Shown here: piece by piece, positions 1-5,415 of the stretch | Numbering within the stretch: position 1 is the first letter of the stretch | How the letters are laid out: the number at the start of each line of letters is the position of its first letter | DNA from: Bacteroidales bacterium | GTDB lineage: Bacteria; Bacteroidota; Bacteroidia; Bacteroidales; DTU049 | Length of the DNA stretch: 5,415 nucleotides | Assembly (NCBI GenBank): GCA_018432645.1 | Contig: JAHDSP010000134.1 | Location: 1-5,415, forward strand | Direction: 5' to 3' | Position numbers and translations under genes: made by a program | Notes under the pieces: generated by a model | The model's input: the letters and a program-made list of their open reading frames with translations, nothing else | Told to the model about the DNA's origin: nothing | The model's database searches: none

Positions 1-678
1 GGGGAATGTAAAGGTCGTATCATAGTATTTTACAATATCGTAGTTAACGATTATTTTATTAATAGGTTTTTTAAATTTAACTTGTTCGGGTACATTTGAT
101 AGTGAGACTGTATCAGATTTCTTGTTTGGATTATCAATATAAAATAGCTCAGTATTTAGAATATTAATTGTGTCTGCTTCAGTTTTTTTCAATAACACTT
201 TCACTTTAGAAGGGAACGCTTTTACGTTAGCTACATCGTAATTGCCACTCAAATTAATTTTATAATTAGGTTTTATTCTTAAATTCTTTTCTATGATATT
301 TAATCTATCAAATATTAAACTATCAATATTCAAATTTACCAAATTAATATTCAAATTATTCAAATAGTTTGTATTAATTGTAGAAATGATGTTGTTTTTA
401 GAAATGATATAAGTAATAGTGTCATCTTTTTCATTTTTTATGTAATTATTAATGACAATATTAAAAGTATCTTTAAAAATTTTATTATTTAGTAAAAATA
501 AGTACCCTTCACCTCTGAAAGTGCCAATAGTATTAGTATCGATGCTTAAATTATTATTTAAGTCAATAGAAATATTTATTGGTATATTAATATTCTGAGG
601 AATAGATAATCTAAAAAAAAACCAGATTACAATAGTTGCTATTATAGCAAAAAGAGCACTATTAAAATCTATTTTCAT
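1..678 (-). CDS. YbbR-like domain membrane protein, 5' part only (226 codons, runs off left edge)
   Basis: The frame is open from an ATG at 678-676 to the window edge, giving 226 residues without a stop. The protein starts MKIDFNSALFAIIATIVIWF, so residues 8-22 form one membrane anchor close to the N-terminus. What follows is rich in Asn, Ile and Lys with alternating hydrophobic residues, as expected for an extracytoplasmic beta-rich domain. Residues 124-163 (DRLNIIEKNLRIKPNY, then NLSGNYDV and a PSKVKVL strand) resemble the YbbR repeat pattern of 'pvkPn, y.v, P..V.v'. YbbR-family proteins include CdaR, a regulator of diadenylate cyclase in Firmicutes; the role in Bacteroidota is not established. 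Position supports the call: in Bacteroidota a ybbR-like gene commonly follows yajC and precedes coaE. Bacteroidota members are usually about 300-330 aa, so roughly 100 residues are missing. No Shine-Dalgarno is visible. The family call rests on a weakly conserved sequence plus synteny. Confidence 0.72.
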   Translation of the reverse strand, partial: MKIDFNSALFAIIATIVIWFFFRLSIPQNINIPINISIDLNNNLSIDTNTIGTFRGEGYLFLLNNKIFKDTFNIVINNYIKNEKDDTITYIISKNNIISTINTNYLNNLNINLVNLNIDSLIFDRLNIIEKNLRIKPNYKINLSGNYDVANVKAFPSKVKVLLKKTEADTINILNTELFYIDNPNKKSDTVSLSNVPEQVKFKKPINKIIVNYDIVKYYDTTFTFP

Positions 679-715
679 ATATTAATAAAAATAAAAAACA
701 TGATTTTTTAAAAAG

Positions 716-775
716 ATTTTTAATGAACCCAACATGAAGACATGAATCTAATTATTCGTTGGGTTCATTAAAAAT
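716..775. repeat. Perfect 18-bp inverted repeat (hairpin) between yajC and the ybbR-like gene
   Basis: The left arm at 716-733 (ATTTTTAATGAACCCAAC) is the exact reverse complement of the right arm at 758-775, with a 24-base loop between them. The stem has a GAACCCAAC core and an A/T-rich base. On the minus strand the second arm ends in AAAAAT and is followed by CTTTTT, so an intrinsic terminator or attenuator is possible, although the loop is longer than in typical terminators. Because the A/T base is symmetric, it could act in both directions. It sits 20 bases after the yajC stop and 38 bases before the ybbR-like start, inside what is normally one operon. It may instead be a dispersed repeat or an mRNA processing or stabilising hairpin. 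Confidence 0.8.
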
Positions 776-794
776 ATAAGTTTTACAACAATAA

Positions 795-1124
795 TTAAGA
801 TTCTCTATTAGTATTAGCGTATTGTTGAATTGCAGATTTCTCAATACGCAATTTACCTTGACCTTCTGTTTCTATAATTACTGTATTACCATCAATATCA
901 GTTATTTTGCCATGAATGCCACCGATAGTTACTATATGATCTCCTTTTTTCAGATTGTCTCTAAACTTTTGCATTTCTTTATTCCTTTTAGATTGAGGGC
1001 GTATAAAAAATAGCCAAAAGATAAGAATAAAAAGGACAATCATAATTAAAGTAGACCACATGCTACCTTGTGCATTCTGAGCGCCCGTTTGCTGAGCGTA
1101 AAGGATGATGTTTAATAAATTCAT
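795..1124 (-). CDS. yajC: YajC, preprotein translocase accessory subunit
   Basis: This is a complete 109-residue protein, a normal length for YajC. YajC is a small inner-membrane protein that joins SecDF as an accessory to the SecYEG translocon. The sequence shows a short Gln/Ala-rich N-terminus, one membrane segment at about residues 23-41, then the family hallmark FFIRPQSKR (39-47) directly after the membrane. A small cytoplasmic domain follows with the conserved pattern LKKGDHIVTIGGIHGKI (58-74) and a terminal beta segment KLRIEKSAI (91-99). The ATG at 1124 is the only sensible start, as it gives the standard N-terminus before the membrane segment. It lies 13 bases after the DUF1573 stop, so the two are almost certainly co-transcribed. 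No Shine-Dalgarno is present: the bases before the start are an A/T run. Confidence 0.96.
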   Translation of the reverse strand: MNLLNIILYAQQTGAQNAQGSMWSTLIMIVLFILIFWLFFIRPQSKRNKEMQKFRDNLKKGDHIVTIGGIHGKITDIDGNTVIIETEGQGKLRIEKSAIQQYANTNRES

Positions 1125-1137
1125 AATATATATTTTT

Positions 1138-1581
1138 TTATGGTTTTTTTACATTGGCTTTAATAGTGAGCTGTGACATACTTGGATTAGCATTAGTAGC
1201 GACAGTAATTACTTTTACTTGTTTACCTGATCTACCACTAGAATTAAATGTTACCTCTATAGTGCCACTTTCTCCAGGTTTAAGAGGATCTTTGGGGAAA
1301 TCAGTTACTGTACATCCACATGTAGTAGAAACAGAAGTAATTACTAAATCATTTTTTCCTACATTATTAAATTTGAAAGAATATGAGACTTTTTCACCTT
1401 CCATAATATCGCCAAAATCATGCTCAGTAGTTTCAAATTTAATAATAGCATTAGAAGCTGATACTTTATTATTTTCTAAACTAGCAGGATTATTGACAAT
1501 ATCTGAAGAGATAGTATTATTTTTCTTACATCCAATGAAACTTATTGTAAGAATAAATAAAATTAAAAAATTATATTTCAT
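1138..1581 (-). CDS. DUF1573 domain lipoprotein
   Basis: I place the start at the ATG at 1581-1579, giving 147 aa. A longer frame begins with TTG at 1605 and would put eight extra residues (MQKISEVI) before the signal peptide, which makes no sense for an exported protein. From the chosen start the sequence is MKYNFLILFILTISFIGC, a hydrophobic signal peptide ending in a lipobox-like FIGC, so Cys18 is the likely lipidation site. The mature part holds one DUF1573 domain: FETTEHDFGDIMEGEKV, then LVITSVSTTCGCTV, PLKPGESGTIEVTFN and a final beta segment ending LTIKANVKKP. This is an immunoglobulin-like fold of unknown function, very common in Bacteroidota. The SCGCT-type motif (here TCGCT) is the family signature. 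It heads the yajC/ybbR-like cluster, the usual position for this gene. A cell-envelope role is inferred only. Confidence 0.93.
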   Translation of the reverse strand: MKYNFLILFILTISFIGCKKNNTISSDIVNNPASLENNKVSASNAIIKFETTEHDFGDIMEGEKVSYSFKFNNVGKNDLVITSVSTTCGCTVTDFPKDPLKPGESGTIEVTFNSSGRSGKQVKVITVATNANPSMSQLTIKANVKKP

Positions 1582-1602
1582 AATTACTTCACTAATTTTT
1601 TG

Positions 1603-1633
1603 CAAAAATAATAGAAATTTATGAAATAATAAA
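1603..1633 (-). promoter_or_regulatory. Candidate Bacteroidota promoter for the DUF1573-yajC-ybbR-like operon
   Basis: On the minus strand TATTTTTG (1610-1603) matches the Bacteroidota -7 consensus TAnnTTTG. Nineteen bases upstream lies TTTA (1633-1630), one mismatch from the -33 TTTG element. The -7 box ends 21 bases before the DUF1573 ATG, so the leader would be about 15 bases. The surroundings are A/T-rich and such motifs can occur by chance, so this is tentative. It does support the ATG at 1581 over the upstream TTG, because that TTG overlaps the -7 box. Confidence 0.42.
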
Positions 1634-1744
1634 AATTATTTGCGTAAGGCGTTTAATTAATAACTATATTATTACGGTGAATGTATCAATAAATAGCTAT
1701 ATTTCTTAAGAGTGTAATTGATTTTTAATAAATTTTTATTTTAT

Positions 1745-1791
1745 TTACTTTTCTTTGTCAACCACACAAAGAAAAGTAACAAAAGAAAAGT
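1745..1791. repeat. Perfect 14-bp hairpin with an adjoining extra copy of its arm
   Basis: Arm 1745-1758 (TTACTTTTCTTTGT) is exactly complementary to 1766-1779 (ACAAAGAAAAGTAA) across a 7-base loop. The right arm is followed at once by a near-direct repeat: CAAAGAAAAGT (1767-1777) and CAAAAGAAAAGT (1780-1791). No T-run follows the stem on the minus strand, so it does not look like an ordinary intrinsic terminator for the permease gene, though it lies 47 bases after that stop. I recall similar ACTTTTCTTTG hairpins in intergenic DNA of other Bacteroidota, but cannot verify that here. The rest of the 1582-1837 spacer is A/T-rich DNA in which I see no gene. Confidence 0.75.
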
Positions 1792-1837
1792 CTCCGCTGT
1801 AGTATATATTGTGAAAAACTATGCAATCAATTAACAA

Positions 1838-2659
1838 CTATGATATATCTGCGAAAAAATATTCTGTTTTTCTAAAATAATATAAACCTATAAAAAATAA
1901 TGATATTGAAATTGTTATACTTATGATTAAACCAAAATTATTTATAGGTGTACTAAAAAGTCCAAATCGAAATAATTCTATAATTCCTGTCATCGGATTG
2001 AAATAATATAAAGTTTTCAACCAGGGAAGTTCTATTTGATTATTAGAATAGAATACTGGAGAGATAAAAAATAATAATTGCACTAAAAATGGTATTATAT
2101 ATTTGACATCTCTATATTTTACGTTCAATGCGCCAAAGAATGAGCCAACACCTAAAACTAATATAGAAACCAATATAATGCAAACTGGCAAAATATAAAT
2201 TATCTGCCAATTAGGAAAAACATTATAATATATCATTACTGGAATGTAAATTAATAGAGTTATAAAAAAATCAAATAAACTAACTAAAAGAGAGCTCATA
2301 GGGAAAAATATTCTAGGGAAATAAATTTTTTTTAAGATATTTGCATTATTTACAACGCTATTAGATGTAGCAGTGATGGCATTACCAAATAGATTCCATA
2401 GCATTATACCTGAAAGAACAAAAAGTGGATATGGTATATTAATGTCTCCTAATGAGACATTAACTGCGAGATTAAATAATACAAAAACAGCAGTCATAGC
2501 TAATGGTTGCAAAAAAGCCCATAAAAAACCTAAAACGGCTTGTTTGTATTTGATTTTAATATCTTTCCATGTCAAAAAATATAATGTGTCTTTGTAATAA
2601 ATTAGTTCTTTAATATCAAAAAAATGCCATTTGGATGGTGGTCTGATTTCTATTTCCAT
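1838..2659 (-). CDS. ABC-2 type polysaccharide export permease (Wzm/KpsM/TagG family)
   Basis: This complete 273-residue protein has the usual length for the membrane subunit of an ABC exporter that moves O-antigen, capsule or teichoic-acid chains across the inner membrane. The N-terminal stretch IRPPSKWHFFDIKELIYYKD, followed by a basic WKDIKIKYKQAVLGFLWAFL (31-50), is the cytoplasmic amphipathic region typical of Wzm-type permeases. About six membrane segments follow (roughly 42-66, 75-96, 117-143, 152-178, 188-204, 243-262). Family motifs include ILKKIYFPR (108-116), KYRDVKYIIPF (181-191), SPVFY (200-204), NPMTGIIELFR (221-231) and the C-terminal RKTEYFFADIS. It starts 44 bases after the parC stop codon, with no Shine-Dalgarno. 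The ATPase partner (Wzt/KpsT type), which usually sits next to it, is absent on both sides here. Family assignment is firm; the exported glycan cannot be deduced. Confidence 0.92.
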   Translation of the reverse strand: MEIEIRPPSKWHFFDIKELIYYKDTLYFLTWKDIKIKYKQAVLGFLWAFLQPLAMTAVFVLFNLAVNVSLGDINIPYPLFVLSGIMLWNLFGNAITATSNSVVNNANILKKIYFPRIFFPMSSLLVSLFDFFITLLIYIPVMIYYNVFPNWQIIYILPVCIILVSILVLGVGSFFGALNVKYRDVKYIIPFLVQLLFFISPVFYSNNQIELPWLKTLYYFNPMTGIIELFRFGLFSTPINNFGLIISITISISLFFIGLYYFRKTEYFFADIS

Positions 2660-2681
2660 GTTTTAGCTTATCAAAAGTTTA

Positions 2682-2713
2682 CAAAATTAACTATAAAAAT
2701 TATTTATTTTAAA
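2682..2713 (-). promoter_or_regulatory. Weak candidate promoter for the permease gene
   Basis: On the minus strand TAATTTTG (2689-2682) matches TAnnTTTG, and TTTA (2713-2710) lies 20 bases upstream, one mismatch from TTTG. The -7 box ends 22 bases before the permease ATG. The upstream element overlaps the last codons of parC. The same -7 octamer occurs in the parC promoter candidate, which lends some weight. Read-through from parC is equally possible. Confidence 0.35.
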
Positions 2714-5307
2714 GGTAAAATTATCTGTCCTGTATCTAATTCTATATCTAAATCATCACTATCATTATTATTAGTTTCATTATTGTCATCATTAGGAAAA
2801 ATATTTTTTAACCAATCTTCGTTAGGTTCTTGAATATTTGTAATTTCTACATTCTTAATTTTGCTATTATTAATTTTTTTCCCTTTTGCTTTCAAAGAAT
2901 TAATAGGAAATTGTTGATCGAGTTTAAAAATTTCCTTGGATTTATTACTATATTTTATTTGTATATCGCATAGCCACTCTTTAGTAAAGAATAAAATTTC
3001 ACAATTATTTTCTTCTGGTAAAAAATAAATATTTTTATCTATGGTGAAATCTGGGATGAAACGTTTAATATGTTGAGATTTTTGGTCAATATTACGATAA
3101 ATAACTGTATATAAAGATTGTAATTTAAATTTTTCGATAATTAAATAATTAGAATCGATGAATAAGCTCTCATTAGGTTTGGATATACGATAATAACCAT
3201 TTTTGTATATAATTATTAAATAATTATCATCAAGAAATTCTCCTAAGTCTATACCTTTGCCTTCTTTATTAATACGGAGAGTTTCCTCATCAAAATAATA
3301 AGAAATACCTTTTAATGTTTGAATGCCTTGCTGCTTGATAGAAATATGTCTAATTAATTTTCTAGTAACTAAATATCCAACAGTAGAGCGATTTTTAATA
3401 GGGATATCTTTGAAATTAAAATCAATAGTTAAATTTTTCATCCTTGGTCGTGGCACTAAATGTATAGTTAAAATTTCTGCTTCTCCATTTTGATTTGCTT
3501 TGAAATAAAGAACTTTAGAGTTTGGAGTACCACGAGTATAAAAGTATTCTTTATCTCTAATGATACTTTTTACAAAAAATCTTTTGGCATACACTCCACC
3601 ACTACTACCATCTCTATACAAAACATTATAAGTAGTTCTAGTATCATTAGGGTCATAGATGGCTACGTGAATTATATTTTCACCTACAAAGACTTTGTCA
3701 TCTACTTTAATAACTTTAAAAGTGCCGTCATCTTTGAAAACAATTAAATTGCTTAGAGTAGAACAGTCGAAAAGATATTCATCTTTTTTAAGGCTAGTAC
3801 CTACGAAGCCTTCAGAACGATTGACATAAATTTTTTGATTGGGTGCAGCTACTTTATCTTTGTCTATACTACCAAAAGTTCTAATCTCAGTGTGGCGTGT
3901 AAAATTTTTTCCGTAGGTATTTTTCAAATATTTAAAATGTTCTATAGAGTACTGAATAAGGTTGTTAAGGTTTGCATTTACAACGTCGAGTTGTTTTTGT
4001 AGTTTAATCATTATCTCATCAGCTTTAAAGGCATCATATTTAGAAATACGTTTAATCTTAATTTCAGTTAATTTAATAATGTCATCACGAGTGATTGGAC
4101 GATAAAATTGATTTTTAAAAGGTTCTAATCCTTTATCAATAGTATTAATAACATCTTCCCAAGTTTCACACTCTTCTATATCCTGGTAGATATGATTTTC
4201 TATAAATATTTTTTCTAAACTAGCAAAGAGTAATTTTTCTAATAATTCTTGCCTTTCGACTTCTAAACTTTCTTTTATAAAGCTAACAATATTATCAGTA
4301 GTTTCCTTTAAAAGTTCGCTAATAGATAAAAAGACAGGTGTGTTATCATCTATTACCACACAATTAGTAGAGATTTTGATCTCACACTTAGTGAAAGCAT
4401 ATAATGCATCAATAGTTTGATCTGGAGTAACATCTGGCGATAATATCAGAGTTATCTCGACCTCAGAAGCAGTATTATCTTCTATTTTTTTAATTTTTAA
4501 ATGGCCTCTATTAGTAGCATCTACTATAGAATCTATAAGCTGGCCTGTAGTAACTCCGTAGGGAATTTCACGAATTACAATAGTTTTATTATCAAGTATT
4601 TCTAATCTAGCACGAGAAATAATTTGTCCTTTTTTTTGACCATCATTATAGTTAGTAATGTCTATCAAGCCTCCAGAAGGGAAATCTGGGTATAAAGTAA
4701 AAGATTCACCTTTTAAATAAGAAATACATGCATCCAAAACTTCATTGAAATTATGAGGTAATATGCGAACTTGTAAACTAACTGCTATACCTTCGATACC
4801 TTGTATTAATAATAAAGGAAACTTAATGGGTAAATAAATAGGTTCTTTATTTCTGCCATCATAAGAAATTTTCCAAGGAGTAATTTTAGGATTAAAAGCA
4901 GTCTCTAGCGCCAATTTAGACAATCTAGCCTCTATATATCGTGGAGCAGCAGCAGTATCACCAGTCAAAATATTACCCCAATTACCTTGTGTATCTATCA
5001 ATAGTTCCTTTTGACCTAATTGTACAAGTGCATCACCTATACTGGCATCGCCATGAGGATGATATTTCATAGTATTTCCAATGATATTGGCTACTTTATT
5101 ATATCTACCATCCTCTAGCTCATACATAGAGTGCAAAATACGACGTTGTACAGGTTTTAGTCCATCACGTATGTGAGGTATTGCTCTTTCTAAAATCACA
5201 TAACTGGCATAATCTAAATACCAGTTTTCATACATTCCAGAAATAGTTTTTAGTGGTGTCTTTGATTTTGTTTCTTCTTGTTTTTTATCTAATTCTTCAC
5301 CTTCCAT
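2704..5307 (-). CDS. parC: DNA topoisomerase IV subunit A (ParC/GyrA family)
   Basis: This complete 867-residue protein is the DNA breakage-reunion subunit of a type IIA topoisomerase, which works with ParE to decatenate and relax DNA. The N-terminal domain begins at about residue 20 (ISGMYENWYLDYASYVILERAIPHIRDGLKPVQRR). It carries the helix-turn-helix motif NTMKYHPHGDASIGDALV (78-95) and the catalytic tyrosine Tyr124 in APRYIEARLS, preceded by Arg123. The tower and coiled-coil region spans about 330-465, with FKADEIMIKLQKQLD near 427-441. The C-terminal part (about 475-800) is the degenerate beta-pinwheel of the Bacteroidota type (KIYVNRSEGFVGTSLKK, DGTFKVIKVDDKVFVGENI, RDGSSGGVYAKRF). It lacks the QRRGGKG GyrA box, which favours topoisomerase IV over gyrase. 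The tail (839-858) is Asn/Asp-rich and acidic. Ala88 stands where E. coli GyrA has Ser83. parE is not visible; only 108 non-coding bases lie upstream. The ATG at 5307 fits the expected N-terminus. Confidence 0.93.
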   Translation of the reverse strand: MEGEELDKKQEETKSKTPLKTISGMYENWYLDYASYVILERAIPHIRDGLKPVQRRILHSMYELEDGRYNKVANIIGNTMKYHPHGDASIGDALVQLGQKELLIDTQGNWGNILTGDTAAAPRYIEARLSKLALETAFNPKITPWKISYDGRNKEPIYLPIKFPLLLIQGIEGIAVSLQVRILPHNFNEVLDACISYLKGESFTLYPDFPSGGLIDITNYNDGQKKGQIISRARLEILDNKTIVIREIPYGVTTGQLIDSIVDATNRGHLKIKKIEDNTASEVEITLILSPDVTPDQTIDALYAFTKCEIKISTNCVVIDDNTPVFLSISELLKETTDNIVSFIKESLEVERQELLEKLLFASLEKIFIENHIYQDIEECETWEDVINTIDKGLEPFKNQFYRPITRDDIIKLTEIKIKRISKYDAFKADEIMIKLQKQLDVVNANLNNLIQYSIEHFKYLKNTYGKNFTRHTEIRTFGSIDKDKVAAPNQKIYVNRSEGFVGTSLKKDEYLFDCSTLSNLIVFKDDGTFKVIKVDDKVFVGENIIHVAIYDPNDTRTTYNVLYRDGSSGGVYAKRFFVKSIIRDKEYFYTRGTPNSKVLYFKANQNGEAEILTIHLVPRPRMKNLTIDFNFKDIPIKNRSTVGYLVTRKLIRHISIKQQGIQTLKGISYYFDEETLRINKEGKGIDLGEFLDDNYLIIIYKNGYYRISKPNESLFIDSNYLIIEKFKLQSLYTVIYRNIDQKSQHIKRFIPDFTIDKNIYFLPEENNCEILFFTKEWLCDIQIKYSNKSKEIFKLDQQFPINSLKAKGKKINNSKIKNVEITNIQEPNEDWLKNIFPNDDNNETNNNDSDDLDIELDTGQIILPLK

Positions 5308-5315
5308 AGTAAGTG

Positions 5316-5346
5316 CAAAATTAGTTTAATTATTGCTTATAACAAA
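5316..5346 (-). promoter_or_regulatory. Strong candidate Bacteroidota promoter for parC
   Basis: On the minus strand TTTG (5346-5343) is followed after exactly 19 bases by TAATTTTG (5323-5316), a full match to the Bacteroidota primary-sigma consensus TTTG-N19-21-TAnnTTTG. The -7 box ends only 8 bases before the parC ATG. Transcription would therefore start within a few bases of the start codon, giving a very short leader or none. This suggests parC is transcribed on its own rather than from an upstream parE. Confidence 0.6.
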
Positions 5347-5363
5347 GAAATGTATAAAAAAAA

Positions 5364-5415
5364 GTCTGAACTGGGATTTATTGGATTGGTGGGATGATGG
5401 GAGACGAGGAGACGA
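5364..5415. repeat. G-rich degenerate repeat, cut by the right edge
   Basis: From about 5364 the composition changes abruptly from A/T-rich to G-rich with few C. From 5372 it consists of loose units starting GGGAT or GGATT (GGGATTTATT, GGATTGGT, GGGATGAT), then an 8-base tandem unit GAGACGAG (5401-5408) repeated at 5409-5415 until the window ends. It opens with GTCTGAACTGGGATTTA, which resembles, from memory, intergenic repeats of several Bacteroidota that begin CTGAAC followed by GGATTTA-like units. No frame is open across it. It lies upstream of the parC promoter. Its full extent and function cannot be judged from this window. Confidence 0.55.

Noticed and set aside
1154..1624. A 156-codon plus-strand frame opposite the DUF1573 gene
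   Set aside because: It is antisense to a well-supported lipoprotein gene, has no recognisable family features, and reflects the codon bias of the other strand.
1641..1740. Possible small RNA or riboswitch in the spacer upstream of the DUF1573 gene
   Set aside because: Apart from the separate hairpin at 1745-1779 I see no convincing structure or known motif in this A/T-rich stretch.
1745..1779. Canonical intrinsic terminator for the permease gene
   Set aside because: The stem is only moderately stable, being mostly A-T, and no T-run follows it on the minus strand, so I list it as a repeat.
3490..3747. An 85-codon plus-strand frame inside parC
   Set aside because: It is a shadow of the intact topoisomerase gene with low-complexity Ile/Ser content and no start signal.
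4630..4637. An A8 run on the coding strand of parC as a possible programmed frameshift site
   Set aside because: The frame continues intact to a full-length protein, no stimulating hairpin is visible, and such runs are expected in A/T-rich DNA.
5350..5397. A short plus-strand frame beginning ATG TAT AAA and reading into the G-rich repeat
   Set aside because: It stops after 15 codons (TGA at 5395-5397) and lies in a repeat, so there is no evidence for a gene.

Overview
The window is 5.4 kb of very AT-rich DNA that most likely comes from a member of the Bacteroidota. Three signs point there. The topoisomerase subunit has the Bacteroidota-type sequence. The gene order DUF1573 lipoprotein, yajC, ybbR-like is typical of that phylum. 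The best promoter candidates fit the Bacteroidota pattern (TTTG, about 19-20 bases, TAnnTTTG), and none of the genes has a clear Shine-Dalgarno sequence. All five genes lie on the minus strand, so transcription runs from the right end to the left.

From right to left: 5308-5415 is non-coding. It holds a strong promoter candidate for parC and, at the window edge, the start of a G-rich repeat that runs off the end. 2704-5307 is a complete topoisomerase IV subunit A gene (parC, 867 aa) with an intact catalytic tyrosine. After 43 bases comes 1838-2659, a complete ABC-2 type polysaccharide export permease (Wzm/KpsM/TagG type) with no ATPase partner in the window. 1582-1837 is a spacer with a perfect 14-bp hairpin followed by a further copy of its right arm; it separates the permease from the next unit.

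The left part is a probable operon of envelope genes. It starts with a DUF1573 lipoprotein (1138-1581), followed 13 bases later by yajC (795-1124), the Sec-translocon accessory membrane protein. A 116-base gap with a perfect 18-bp inverted repeat follows, and then a YbbR-like, single-pass membrane protein (678 down to the left edge, 3' end missing). In many Bacteroidota coaE follows next, which would lie outside the window.

The content is mainly housekeeping. I found no phage, CRISPR, toxin-antitoxin, transposase, tRNA or rRNA, and nothing I would call a new defence or biosynthetic system. The items most worth a second look are the two hairpin elements, the G-rich repeat at the right edge, the near-leaderless parC promoter, the orphan permease, and a few unusual residues in the ParC breakage-reunion domain.
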